Made by a program: the position numbers and the translations under genes. Below are positions 46,998-55,415 of a DNA stretch of 64,000 bases, one piece after another (positions within the stretch are counted from its first letter, which is position 1; the number at the start of each line of letters is the position of its first letter). A model generated the notes under the pieces. It was not told the DNA's origin. It searched no databases and saw only the letters and a program-made list of their open reading frames with translations. The DNA is from Noviherbaspirillum sedimenti (lineage in GTDB: Bacteria > Pseudomonadota > Gammaproteobacteria > Burkholderiales > Burkholderiaceae_D): contig NZ_QYUQ01000002.1 of assembly GCF_003590835.1 (NCBI RefSeq), positions 4,774,001 to 4,838,000 on the forward strand, written 5' to 3'.

Positions 46998-49029
46998 CTT
47001 CTTGCTCCAGCGGCAGGCGCAACAATACTGCCGTGCCCTTTCCGAGTGTTCCATCTATATTAATGTTGCCGCCGAAGTGGCGAGTGCGCTCATGCATGCC
47101 CAAGATGCCCCATGACTGGCCATCGAGCAGCCTTTGCATATCCATGCCTTTGCCATCATCCCTGATTTCGACGACGATGTCGTCCTGTTCGCGCAGGACA
47201 CTGATTGTCACATGCGATGCCGCGGCATGGCGCACGACATTGGTCAGCGCTTCCTGAACAACACGGAACAGCATGGTGCTGCGTTCAGGGTCAAGCTCGG
47301 TAATCGCCGCGCTATTGCTGACGACGCAACGGCATTGCAAGCCTGTGCGTTCCTGAATTTGTCCTGCATACCAGTCCAGTGCCGCCCACACGCCCAACTG
47401 GTCCAGGACGCTGGGACGCAGGTCGGTGATCACGCGGCGCACGGTTTCAATTGCTGCATCGGCCAGGCTGGCGGAATCCACCAGCAGCGGATCGGGGAGG
47501 CGACCGGCGCCGGCGGCACGGGCAAGAGACACGGAGATATTGGCCTTGATGCCAGTCAGAACCCCGCCCAGCTCATCGTGGATTTCACGGGCAATGCACT
47601 TGCGCTCTTCTTCCTTGATATGTTCCTGATGTGCAGCCAGCTGGCGCAGATCTTCCTGTGACTGTCGCAAGGCAGCTTCGGTGCGTTTGCGCTCCGTGAT
47701 ATCGCGGGCTACCACCACAATGATCCAGTCCTGGCCGGAATGCAGTGCGTGGCGCTGCATTTCTACCGATAATCGTGAGCCATCCTTGTGGCGCATCCAG
47801 ATCGTTTCCACGCCCCGGTCCTTGCCCCGGACCAGGTCCTCGGACAGTGAACGCAGAACCTCCGGTGAAACTGAGCCAAGGTCTGCGCCGCTCAAGCGCA
47901 GCAACTCCTCACGGGTATAGCCTACCAGGCGGCAAGCGGTTGCATTGGCATCGACAAACATCAGGCTGCCATGGTCAACCAGAAAAATGGCGTCGGCAGT
48001 TGCGTCCATGGCCGCGCGAAAGCGCCGCAAGTCTTCAATATTGCGCACATGCTCGGTGACCTCCTTGGTGACGCCCTGGTAACCGATGAACTGCCCAGCC
48101 GCGTCGAACATCGGTTGCCCACTGCTGCGGAAATGACGCGTGGGGCTGCCAGGAGTGTTCAGGCAGGATTCCAGATCATGATATGGCTGTCTGCTTACCC
48201 AGGCGGTCTCGAACGCGAGCTGCTTGGATGCATCCCAATGCGTCGAGAGTTTTATTGGTGCCATTCCCACCATCGACTCGGGTGCGACGCTGGAGGCGCC
48301 GGCCCGATGCGCGAAGACGCGCGTAAAACGCATTTGCGCATCCTGTTCCCAGTACCAGTCGGATGACATGTGCACCAGGCTGCGAAAACGCTCTTCGCTT
48401 TCCTGCAACAGTTGTTGCGCCTGTTGGCGCCTGGCTACCTCGGTTTCAAGGGCGTGGGTTCTTTGCTGGAGCAACGCAATCGACCGTTGGAGATCGGCCG
48501 GGCCGGGCGACTCCTGCTTGCCTGGTGCCGGACAGACCTCGGAATGCGCGGTACAAACGTGAAAGAAGGACTTGCAATGCTCCTCGCCGGAAAAAGCCGC
48601 CATCGGGTAAGCGCACAGCAGGGAAAAAGCATAATCTTTGGCGAGATCATTCCACAGTTGTTCGAGGCGGATTGCCGCTGCGTGATTTTCCGTTGCGTAC
48701 AACAAGGCCGCCATTTCGCCAAAAGCGCGCACGCGACGGCTGCCGTTCGCCGATGCCTGCGTGAGAATGTCGCCCATGACCTCCCTGAAGCGCTGCTCAT
48801 GCGGCCTGCCGTCAATCATGAATTTTGACAGCAGGCTTTCTGCTTCCAGTGCAATATAATTTTCTTGATCCGAGCTTATCCGCAAGCTTTTCTCAAGCGC
48901 CTGCAGATGGACAGCGGTCGCAATGACGATACCTGCGGCTCCGGCATCCAGGCCCGCGCTGATAAAGTCTGAAACTTTTTCTATGAGAAATTGATCATTC
49001 TCGTAAAATTGAACGACATGTTCCGCCAT
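46987..49029 (-). CDS. MEDS-PAS-PAS sensor histidine kinase (NarX/HisKA_3 type)
   Basis: A 680-residue soluble kinase. The N-terminal MEDS domain (about 1-165; HVVQFYENDQFLIEKVSDFI) resembles the sensor module found with DcmR-type methanogen/methylotroph regulators. A coiled-coil precedes two PAS domains (about 210-335 and 340-460; the second has AIFLVDHGSLMFVDANATAC). The HisKA_3 dimerisation domain holds the phosphorylated His in AREIHDELGGVLTGIKANI. The HATPase has DDGKGMD and GILGMHERTRHFGG. No membrane segments were seen. The ligand is unknown. It is paired with the response regulator that follows. Confidence 0.92.
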   Translation of the reverse strand: MAEHVVQFYENDQFLIEKVSDFISAGLDAGAAGIVIATAVHLQALEKSLRISSDQENYIALEAESLLSKFMIDGRPHEQRFREVMGDILTQASANGSRRVRAFGEMAALLYATENHAAAIRLEQLWNDLAKDYAFSLLCAYPMAAFSGEEHCKSFFHVCTAHSEVCPAPGKQESPGPADLQRSIALLQQRTHALETEVARRQQAQQLLQESEERFRSLVHMSSDWYWEQDAQMRFTRVFAHRAGASSVAPESMVGMAPIKLSTHWDASKQLAFETAWVSRQPYHDLESCLNTPGSPTRHFRSSGQPMFDAAGQFIGYQGVTKEVTEHVRNIEDLRRFRAAMDATADAIFLVDHGSLMFVDANATACRLVGYTREELLRLSGADLGSVSPEVLRSLSEDLVRGKDRGVETIWMRHKDGSRLSVEMQRHALHSGQDWIIVVVARDITERKRTEAALRQSQEDLRQLAAHQEHIKEEERKCIAREIHDELGGVLTGIKANISVSLARAAGAGRLPDPLLVDSASLADAAIETVRRVITDLRPSVLDQLGVWAALDWYAGQIQERTGLQCRCVVSNSAAITELDPERSTMLFRVVQEALTNVVRHAAASHVTISVLREQDDIVVEIRDDGKGMDMQRLLDGQSWGILGMHERTRHFGGNINIDGTLGKGTAVLLRLPLEQEDVK

Positions 49030-49187
49030 CACGCCTCCCGCGCAACTTCACACAGTAACGTAAGTGCCATGCAAAACTCTTCTAACTGGCAAGTATATCT
49101 GCAATTTCAAATTTGTGAGTTGCATCCATTCGTATCTTGACCGACAAGACCGGCGAGAATTTTCCGAGATGCCCGGCGCATTTTTAG

Positions 49188-50111
49188 TTACACAGCTTGT
49201 TCACGGAAATTCTTGGGAGTTGTGCCCGTAAGACGCTTGAAAACCGTTGTAAGATGAGCTTGGTCACCGAATCCTAAGCAGGTGCTGAGTTCCCCGATGG
49301 ACATAGGGCTGTGTGCGAGCAATTCCTTTGCCCGTGCAACTCGACGCTCCATGACGTAGCGATGTGGTGTCAGTCCGGTGCTGAGCTTAAACATCCTGCT
49401 GAAGTGGTAGTCGCTAAATCCTGCGACAGTAGCTATGTCCGTGAGACCAAGCTCGGCGCCAATATTTTCCTCAATGAAATCTATCACTCGGCGAAGTCGC
49501 CATGCGGGTAGCCCCGTTTTTTCACCGGGCAGATTCAGTGGGTGAGATGAATAGCAGGTGACTAATCTTGCCGCTAGAGCAATAGCCAATGATTCGCCGT
49601 AAAGCCGTCCGGACGAGAACCCGCTCCGGCATTCTGCAAGGATGGCAAGCCCAATTTGTCGAATCTGTGCATCCTGCACGTAACTGGAACGCATCAACTC
49701 GAATCTTGATGGAACGCTGCGCAGCTCTCCAAGTACTCGCTGGAATGTCGACTCTGAAGGCATGAGAAATAGTACATTCAACGGATCCCTCCAGCGAGCC
49801 CCCGTCAATGAACCAAGAGGGTCGATGTGGATCACGCCCTCTACTGAGCCTGTCTCATAGAGACTTCGTGCGCCAAGTCGTTGAACTGCGATGTGTTGAT
49901 CTACCAGAGGCTGTACGATTGTCGTGCGGCCGATGTAACAGTCTTCCATTTCGCACGGCGCGACCAGTACATGCTCGGCAGACAATGCGTCGTCCCATGG
50001 CGCACCGTGGCTTGATACTTTGATATCGAGGCTGTCGATGAAAGGGCGCAATACACCAGATGGAGTGTTGCGCACCTGCACTCGCGTTTGAACTGGGCTG
50101 AGTTGCGACAT
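49188..50111 (-). CDS. AraC-family transcriptional regulator
   Basis: A 307-residue protein; the start MSQLSPVQTRVQV at 50111 is preferred over an upstream in-frame start at 50234. The C-terminal 100 residues carry two helix-turn-helix motifs of the AraC type (LTDIATVAGFSDYHFSRMFK, LTPHRYVMERRVARAKELL, FGDQAHLTTVFKRLTGTTP). The N-terminal domain is not assigned. It is divergent from the DUF1302/DUF1329/RND operon across a 1-kb gap and is the best candidate regulator of it. Confidence 0.88.
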   Translation of the reverse strand: MSQLSPVQTRVQVRNTPSGVLRPFIDSLDIKVSSHGAPWDDALSAEHVLVAPCEMEDCYIGRTTIVQPLVDQHIAVQRLGARSLYETGSVEGVIHIDPLGSLTGARWRDPLNVLFLMPSESTFQRVLGELRSVPSRFELMRSSYVQDAQIRQIGLAILAECRSGFSSGRLYGESLAIALAARLVTCYSSHPLNLPGEKTGLPAWRLRRVIDFIEENIGAELGLTDIATVAGFSDYHFSRMFKLSTGLTPHRYVMERRVARAKELLAHSPMSIGELSTCLGFGDQAHLTTVFKRLTGTTPKNFREQAV

Positions 50112-50309
50112 CGAACAGCGTGGAGACGAAAATTGAGATTTTAAGAGTAATGCATTTGCAGGAAAGATGCAATGGACGTGCCTTCTCTTGGATTTTTTGC
50201 GAAGCTTCGCTCCACGCCTTCCGGCGAGCTTCACCCGTTTCCCAATCTTGGTTTCTCTTTGGTGCAGCCTAAGTATTTTGCACGCCAGGATTCTTGTACC
50301 TGACTGCTG

Positions 50310-50465
50310 CTACCTGTTTCTTGCATCATTTCGCCGGCGGTGCACGACCGTCGATTGATTGAAGTGCAATTCAGCCGCAATTGGTCGAGTGTTCTTTCCC
50401 AACATCGCCATGAGCCGAACACTGGCGCGCTTGCCTCCATTAGTGGCCACCCGCTTTGACAGCGG
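50310..50465 (-). pseudogene. Possible relic of an IclR-type regulator
   Basis: The minus strand reads LSKRVATNGGKRASVRLMAM, then LGKNTRPIAAELHFNQSTVV, then HRRRNDARNR and a stop at 50310. The spacing of the leading helix, the AAEL helix and the NQSTVVHR recognition helix resembles the N-terminal helix-turn-helix of IclR proteins. Everything after it is lost. The match is short and made by eye, so confidence is low. Confidence 0.3.
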
Positions 50466-51003
50466 CAACCCCACCTTCCGTAACTTACCCTACTTGACTC
50501 GCACGAAAACCTTCCGGGTGGTGTGGCGCGTGTCCATTCAGCGATGCAGAGAGGTCATGCCGGCATACCAAGGGCGCTATTAACACACAGCAATAGCCCT
50601 TTACTCAGGCCGGATACAAGAAAAACCGAGTGCCGTGGAAATGCGCAGTTTTTAGCAAAATAAAACAAGCAAGAGCAAAAATCTGCAAGAGATAGGCGGA
50701 GTCAATATGTACTCTCTCCGTTAAGCCATTCGGCGTACTACAAAGAAAAATGGAGATGAGAATTGCCCAAAGGGTCAAAACCATATAGATGAAGACGAAT
50801 TTCTCGGAAATTCTCACTCATGCCTGAAGGTGACCGCTCGAATGGCTCGACAGGTGACTTGTCGAGCTGGGGGCGAGCATCAGCTCCATGGGGGCTTGTC
50901 GCGAACCGTGCCCATTTACCACTCAACATATCGACACTATCGATTTGTCATTGCTGGAAGTGATGACGGTGATATAGCACAGTCGATTGATAACCGGGTG
51001 AGC

Positions 51004-51019
51004 TGGCCATAGGCTTGCA
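51004..51019 (+). promoter_or_regulatory. Sigma-54-like promoter upstream of the DUF1302 operon
   Basis: TGGCCATAGGCTTGCA matches the -24/-12 consensus TGGCAC-N5-TTGCA in both invariant doublets: GG and GC with ten bases between. It lies 137 bp upstream of the first ATG. No sigma-54 activator gene is nearby, and a 16-bp match can occur by chance. Confidence 0.35.
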
Positions 51020-51155
51020 TTGTTGGTTGTGAATTAGGGTGCTGGGGAAAACCCTGATCGTAGCAAAAGAAATTTCAGTGCGGGAGAGACTGGACTTAAA
51101 TACTTTTTCTAACCGGTAGCACATTCTTATAACTAGATAATTAGTAGGAGACAAA

Positions 51156-52874
51156 ATGACAAATCTGCAGTCCCACTACCGCTTCACCACGCACCGTGTA
51201 GTAAAGCGGAAGGCAATCGCTCTCGCCATCACCGGAGCCTTTATGAGCATTGGCTCATCCGTCAATGCATTCACCATCGAGACGGATACGCCTGGCCTCA
51301 AGATGACATGGGATAACACGATCAAATACAGCAATGCATTTCGGGTCAAGGGCCAAAATCCGGTCCTGCTAGGCAATCCCAATGCAGATGATGGTAATCG
51401 CAATTTCAATAAGGGGGTGATTAGCAACAGGCTCGACATTCTGAGCGAATTTGACGTTCAGTATGAGGACATGGGAGCGCGTATCAGCGGTGCGGCATGG
51501 TACGACAGTGTGTACAACCGCAGTAATGACAATCCCGGCTTTGCTGGGGGAGCTTTCCCCAATAATAGCTCGCGGCCATACAACAACTTCACTGAACGCA
51601 CCAGGGATCTCCACGGCCAAAAGGCAGAGCTCCTCGATGCGTTCGTATTTACCCGCTTTGATTTGGGGGATTCCCGGGCATTGGTGCGCCTCGGCCAGCA
51701 TGGAATGGTTTGGGGGGAGAGCCTCTTTTATGGGGGCAATGCAATTGCCGGGGGAATGGCGCCAGTTGACGTCACGAAGTTGATTTCCGTGCCGGGCACC
51801 CAATTCAAGGAAGCGATCCGCCCTGTACCTCAGGTGTCCGGGCAAATCCAACTGACGCCGAATCTCGCATTAGGCGCCTACTACCAGTTCCGCTATCAGT
51901 CGAACCGGCTGCCAGCCGTAGGGAGTTATTTTTCCCAGGTCGATACCAATGTCGATGGTGGAGAACAGATACTGCTGGGCCCATTAGGTGCAGCACCGCG
52001 GCAGGCAGACCTTCTGCCGAAAGATTCCGGCCAAGGTGGTGTGCAGCTTCGTTTCCGGCATGCTGATACAGACTACGGTCTATATGCAATTCGCTTCCAC
52101 GATAAATCGCCGCAACTGGTCACGAACCTGATCAATTTGACGCCGGGTGGTGCCCCTACACTTGTTCCGGGTAGCTACTACGTGACCTACCAACAGAAAA
52201 TCACTGCGATGGGCGTCAGCGCGAGCCGCACATTCGGCCCTGCAAACATCGCGGTGGAGGCGTCAATTCGCAACAATCAGGACCTGGCAAGTGCCGGTCA
52301 CGCTGTCGATGTGAGCCGTGCTTTTGGGTCCCCGGCAACGAATAACACGAATAATCCTTCTTACGCTGTCGGGCGTACTGCGCACGTCAACGTATCCATG
52401 CTCTGGAGTATGGATCCGACGGTTCTCTTTCGAGAAGCCAACGTCGCAGCGGAGCTTGCCTGGAACCGGGTCTTGAGCTGTAAAACCAACTGCTCGGTGT
52501 TTGACCCGCAAACTCGTCAAGGCGTGATTGACAATAACGCTACCCGTGATGCTGTGGCGCTGCGCATCTTGTTTGAGCCGAAGTACCGGCAGGCGCTGCC
52601 AGGCCTGGACCTGAGTGTGCCGATCAGTATCGGTTTTGCCCCACATGGATCACGGTCCATGGCGCTCGGTTCAGGAGCGTTCCCCGCAGATGGGGGCGGT
52701 GATCTGACGATCGGTGTGAACGGCAACTATCTCGACGCCTGGCAATTCAGCCTCGCCTACACGCACTACTACGGGGGCGCGAAGACTTTCCTCGACAGCA
52801 ATAACTCGTTCAGCTATGGCCAGAGTCTGAAGGACCGCGATTTCGTGGCCTTCTCTCTGCGCCGCACTTTCTAA
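51156..52874 (+). CDS. DUF1302 family outer-membrane protein
   Basis: A 572-residue exported protein. The signal peptide has the basic stretch RVVKRKAIALAITGAFMSIG and is cleaved near SVNA. The body has alternating beta-strand patterns with many aromatic and Gly residues and ends in a Phe (LRRTF), typical of outer-membrane barrels. Motifs common in DUF1302 are WDNTIKYSNAFR and ALVRLGQHGMVWGESLFYGG. It is the first gene of a five-gene run with DUF1329, YCF48-like, MMPL/RND and chemoreceptor genes. It probably passes a hydrophobic or aromatic substrate across the outer membrane; this role is inferred from context. Confidence 0.85.
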   Translation: MTNLQSHYRFTTHRVVKRKAIALAITGAFMSIGSSVNAFTIETDTPGLKMTWDNTIKYSNAFRVKGQNPVLLGNPNADDGNRNFNKGVISNRLDILSEFDVQYEDMGARISGAAWYDSVYNRSNDNPGFAGGAFPNNSSRPYNNFTERTRDLHGQKAELLDAFVFTRFDLGDSRALVRLGQHGMVWGESLFYGGNAIAGGMAPVDVTKLISVPGTQFKEAIRPVPQVSGQIQLTPNLALGAYYQFRYQSNRLPAVGSYFSQVDTNVDGGEQILLGPLGAAPRQADLLPKDSGQGGVQLRFRHADTDYGLYAIRFHDKSPQLVTNLINLTPGGAPTLVPGSYYVTYQQKITAMGVSASRTFGPANIAVEASIRNNQDLASAGHAVDVSRAFGSPATNNTNNPSYAVGRTAHVNVSMLWSMDPTVLFREANVAAELAWNRVLSCKTNCSVFDPQTRQGVIDNNATRDAVALRILFEPKYRQALPGLDLSVPISIGFAPHGSRSMALGSGAFPADGGGDLTIGVNGNYLDAWQFSLAYTHYYGGAKTFLDSNNSFSYGQSLKDRDFVAFSLRRTF

Positions 52875-52900
52875 TTACTCACAATATTCACGGAGACAAC

Positions 52901-54268
52901 ATGAATAGTAAAAACGTCATATGGCAGGCTGCAGTAGTGGCGCTTGGCGGCGCGCTTTCGTTCGGCGCTTTGGCTGCAGTGCCAGCAAGCGAGGCTGAAC
53001 AACTGAAAAGCACCTTAACACCCTTCGGCGCAGAGAAGGCGGGTAACAAGGATGGAAGCATTCCTGCCTGGAGTGGGGGCTACACGACGGCCATTTCGGG
53101 CTTCAAAAACGGTGGCCGACGTGACGACCCGTTTGCCGAAGACAAACCTCTTTTCAGTATCACTGCGAAGAACGTCAATCAATACGCTGACAAGTTGACG
53201 GACGGCGCCAAAGCACTTTTCCAGAAATATCCGGGGACGTACCGCATTGATGTCTATCCCACGAGAAGGACCGCAGCCGCTCCACAGTGGGTGTATGACA
53301 ACACGTTCAAGAACGCCACACGTGCAAAGATTGTTGAGGGGCCGCTCGGAGCGATACCGGAGGGCGCATATGGCGGCATTCCATTCCCGATTCCCAAGAC
53401 GGGCGTGGAAGTGCTCTGGAATCATTTGCTGCGCTGGCGCGGGGAGTCGATCTCTTACTTGATGCAAGGCGTACTTGGTACAGCAGACGGCCGCAAAGTC
53501 ATGACCGTTGATGCGCAAGCCAATCAGCAAATGCCTTACTACGCCAAAGATGGATCAGTCGACAAATTCGGTGGCGATTATTGGACGTTACGCGTGATGA
53601 ATAGCGGTCCCGCGGTGCGAGCTGGGGAGGGGATTGTTGCCCGGTTCAATGTGAATGGGGAAGAGCAGACCTGGGTTTATCTTCCAGGGCAGCGGCGTGT
53701 TCGCAAGCTCCCGAATGCCTGCTGTGATACCCCAACACCCGCGACAGCCGGCGTAATGAGCGTCGACGATATCGAGGTCTTTGCCGGTCCCAACGGGCGT
53801 TTTAACTGGAAGCTGTTAGGGAAAAAGGAAATGATCATTCCCTACAACAGCAATAAGCTGTTGAAGCCGACCAAACAGGACGAAGTGCTTAGTCAGCACC
53901 ACATCAATCCGGACGTCATGCGTTGGGAATTACACCGGGTCTGGGTCGTGGAAGCTGAGCTCAAAGAGGGTAAACGCCACCAGGCACCGAAGAGCAAGTA
54001 TTACTTCGATGAAGATACCTGGAATGGTGTTTTGGCTGACCGCTGGGACGCTAACGGTCAGTTATGGAAAACGATGTGGATGAGTTCCATCGTCATGCCC
54101 GATCTTCCGGCAACTTCATCTGCAACGTTCGGCTTCTACGATCTTGTAACTGGAACGTCCTACACTAACGTGCTGGTTAATGAAAAGTCGACGCAGTTCA
54201 AAGTCATGCCGCGCTATCCCGATTCAGTGTTCACACCTGACGGGCTCATCACCGAAAGCATTCGCTAA
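52901..54268 (+). CDS. DUF1329 family exported protein
   Basis: A 455-residue protein with a signal peptide (ALGGALSFGALAAVPA) and the DUF1329 core: LTPFGAEKAGNKDGSIPAWS, GGIPFPIPKTGVEVLWNHLL, YLPGQRRVRKLPNACCDTP and MRWELHRVWVVEAELKEGKR. The fold of this family is thought to resemble periplasmic LolA/LolB lipoprotein carriers, which suggests a hydrophobic-ligand carrier in the periplasm. It always tends to accompany DUF1302, here 26 nt upstream. Confidence 0.85.
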   Translation: MNSKNVIWQAAVVALGGALSFGALAAVPASEAEQLKSTLTPFGAEKAGNKDGSIPAWSGGYTTAISGFKNGGRRDDPFAEDKPLFSITAKNVNQYADKLTDGAKALFQKYPGTYRIDVYPTRRTAAAPQWVYDNTFKNATRAKIVEGPLGAIPEGAYGGIPFPIPKTGVEVLWNHLLRWRGESISYLMQGVLGTADGRKVMTVDAQANQQMPYYAKDGSVDKFGGDYWTLRVMNSGPAVRAGEGIVARFNVNGEEQTWVYLPGQRRVRKLPNACCDTPTPATAGVMSVDDIEVFAGPNGRFNWKLLGKKEMIIPYNSNKLLKPTKQDEVLSQHHINPDVMRWELHRVWVVEAELKEGKRHQAPKSKYYFDEDTWNGVLADRWDANGQLWKTMWMSSIVMPDLPATSSATFGFYDLVTGTSYTNVLVNEKSTQFKVMPRYPDSVFTPDGLITESIR

Positions 54269-54329
54269 ATTTCCTCTCCAGGCGCCGGCCCCCTGGGCCG
54301 GCGCGCGCATCAAATGAGAACGACATAGT

Positions 54330-55409
54330 ATGACTTTTTCACGAATTTTCACGATTGCAGTGTTGTTTGCGATTTTTGCAATCTCGCGGGGGGCGATAAG
54401 CGCTCCGCAGTCTTCCACTGATCCACTGCGGCGAGAAGCCACACTCGCGCCGAAGGCGAGTCATGCGGTAATGCTTGCGGTCGCAACCGCCGGCAACCGC
54501 ATTATCGCTGCGGGCGAGCGGGGAATTATTCTGCTATCGGACAATGGAGCAAAGACCTGGAAACAGGCCAAGGTGCCGGTCTCGGTTACGCTCACCGCAC
54601 TTGCATTCCCGACCCCATCCGAAGGCTGGGCCGTCGGCCATGGTGGAGTCGTACTGCATACCAGGGATGGCGGACTAAGCTGGGTCCATCAGTTGGATGG
54701 ACGTGCCGGTGCTGAAATTGAGCTGAAGGCAGCACAGGAAAGCGGAGATCAAGCCCGCTTGAGAGACGCGGAACGGCTCGTGGCCGACGGTCCGGACAAA
54801 CCCTTCCTGGCGGTGCATTTCTGGGACGCGCAGCGTGGATTTGCCATTGGCGCGTACGGCATGGCCTACGGAACCGAAGATGGCGGCGCGACATGGTCTT
54901 CGTGGCGTGCTCGCATGGACAACCCGAAGAGCCTGCATCTCAATGCGCTGTACGTCAAGGGCAGGACCGTCTTCCTGGTCGGCGAACAAGGGCTTATCCT
55001 GCGCTCAACCAATGGCGGTACACATTTTAACCCGATACCCACTCCTTACCGCGGCAGTTGGTTTTCCGTTGGCGGAATCGGCGACCGGATCATCATCGCC
55101 GGACTCCGCGGTCAAATCTACCGGTCCGATGCTAACGGGGAAGAGTGGACGCCAAGTAGCATTGATGTGCCGATCACAATTGGGCAGACGCTCGTAACCA
55201 GGGGCGGTGGAATCCTTTTCGTCAACCAGGCCGGGGCGCTACTTGCCAGCACTGATCAAGCGAACTCATTGAATCGATTGCCGTCATTGGAAGTCGCTCC
55301 AATCACCGCAGTCGCACAGTCCCCTGATGGCAGTCTGTTTGCTGCCACTTATGCCGGCCCAGTACGGTTGCCTATCACCGAAGCCAATGGCTTCCGCATT
55401 CGTCAATAA
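54330..55409 (+). CDS. YCF48/BNR-like beta-propeller protein, exported
   Basis: A 359-residue protein with a signal peptide (IAVLFAIFAISRGAISA). The repeats have the pattern of YCF48/BNR propellers: IILLSDNGAKTWKQ, VLHTRDGGLSWVHQL, AYGTEDGGATWSSW and ILRSTNGGTHFNPI. In plastids YCF48 assists photosystem II assembly; in bacteria similar propellers occur with RND transporters. It probably serves as a periplasmic assembly or coupling factor for the transporter encoded 6 nt downstream. Confidence 0.83.
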   Translation: MTFSRIFTIAVLFAIFAISRGAISAPQSSTDPLRREATLAPKASHAVMLAVATAGNRIIAAGERGIILLSDNGAKTWKQAKVPVSVTLTALAFPTPSEGWAVGHGGVVLHTRDGGLSWVHQLDGRAGAEIELKAAQESGDQARLRDAERLVADGPDKPFLAVHFWDAQRGFAIGAYGMAYGTEDGGATWSSWRARMDNPKSLHLNALYVKGRTVFLVGEQGLILRSTNGGTHFNPIPTPYRGSWFSVGGIGDRIIIAGLRGQIYRSDANGEEWTPSSIDVPITIGQTLVTRGGGILFVNQAGALLASTDQANSLNRLPSLEVAPITAVAQSPDGSLFAATYAGPVRLPITEANGFRIRQ

Positions 55410-55415
55410 ATCTCA

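Larger units (their letters stand above)
50112..51155. other. 1-kb non-coding or decayed region before the transport operon
   Basis: No convincing intact gene was found. It holds a possible IclR-type relic on the minus strand (50310-50465), a 70-codon minus-strand frame (50605-50817, GTG start) with two hydrophobic stretches that might be a small membrane protein but is weakly supported, and a sigma-54-like promoter sequence at 51004-51019. GGAG at 51147-51150 is the ribosome site of the next gene. Confidence 0.55.

Noticed and set aside
50605..50817. 70-codon minus-strand frame with two hydrophobic stretches
   Set aside because: GTG start, weak ribosome site and no recognised family; listed only in the description of the gap.
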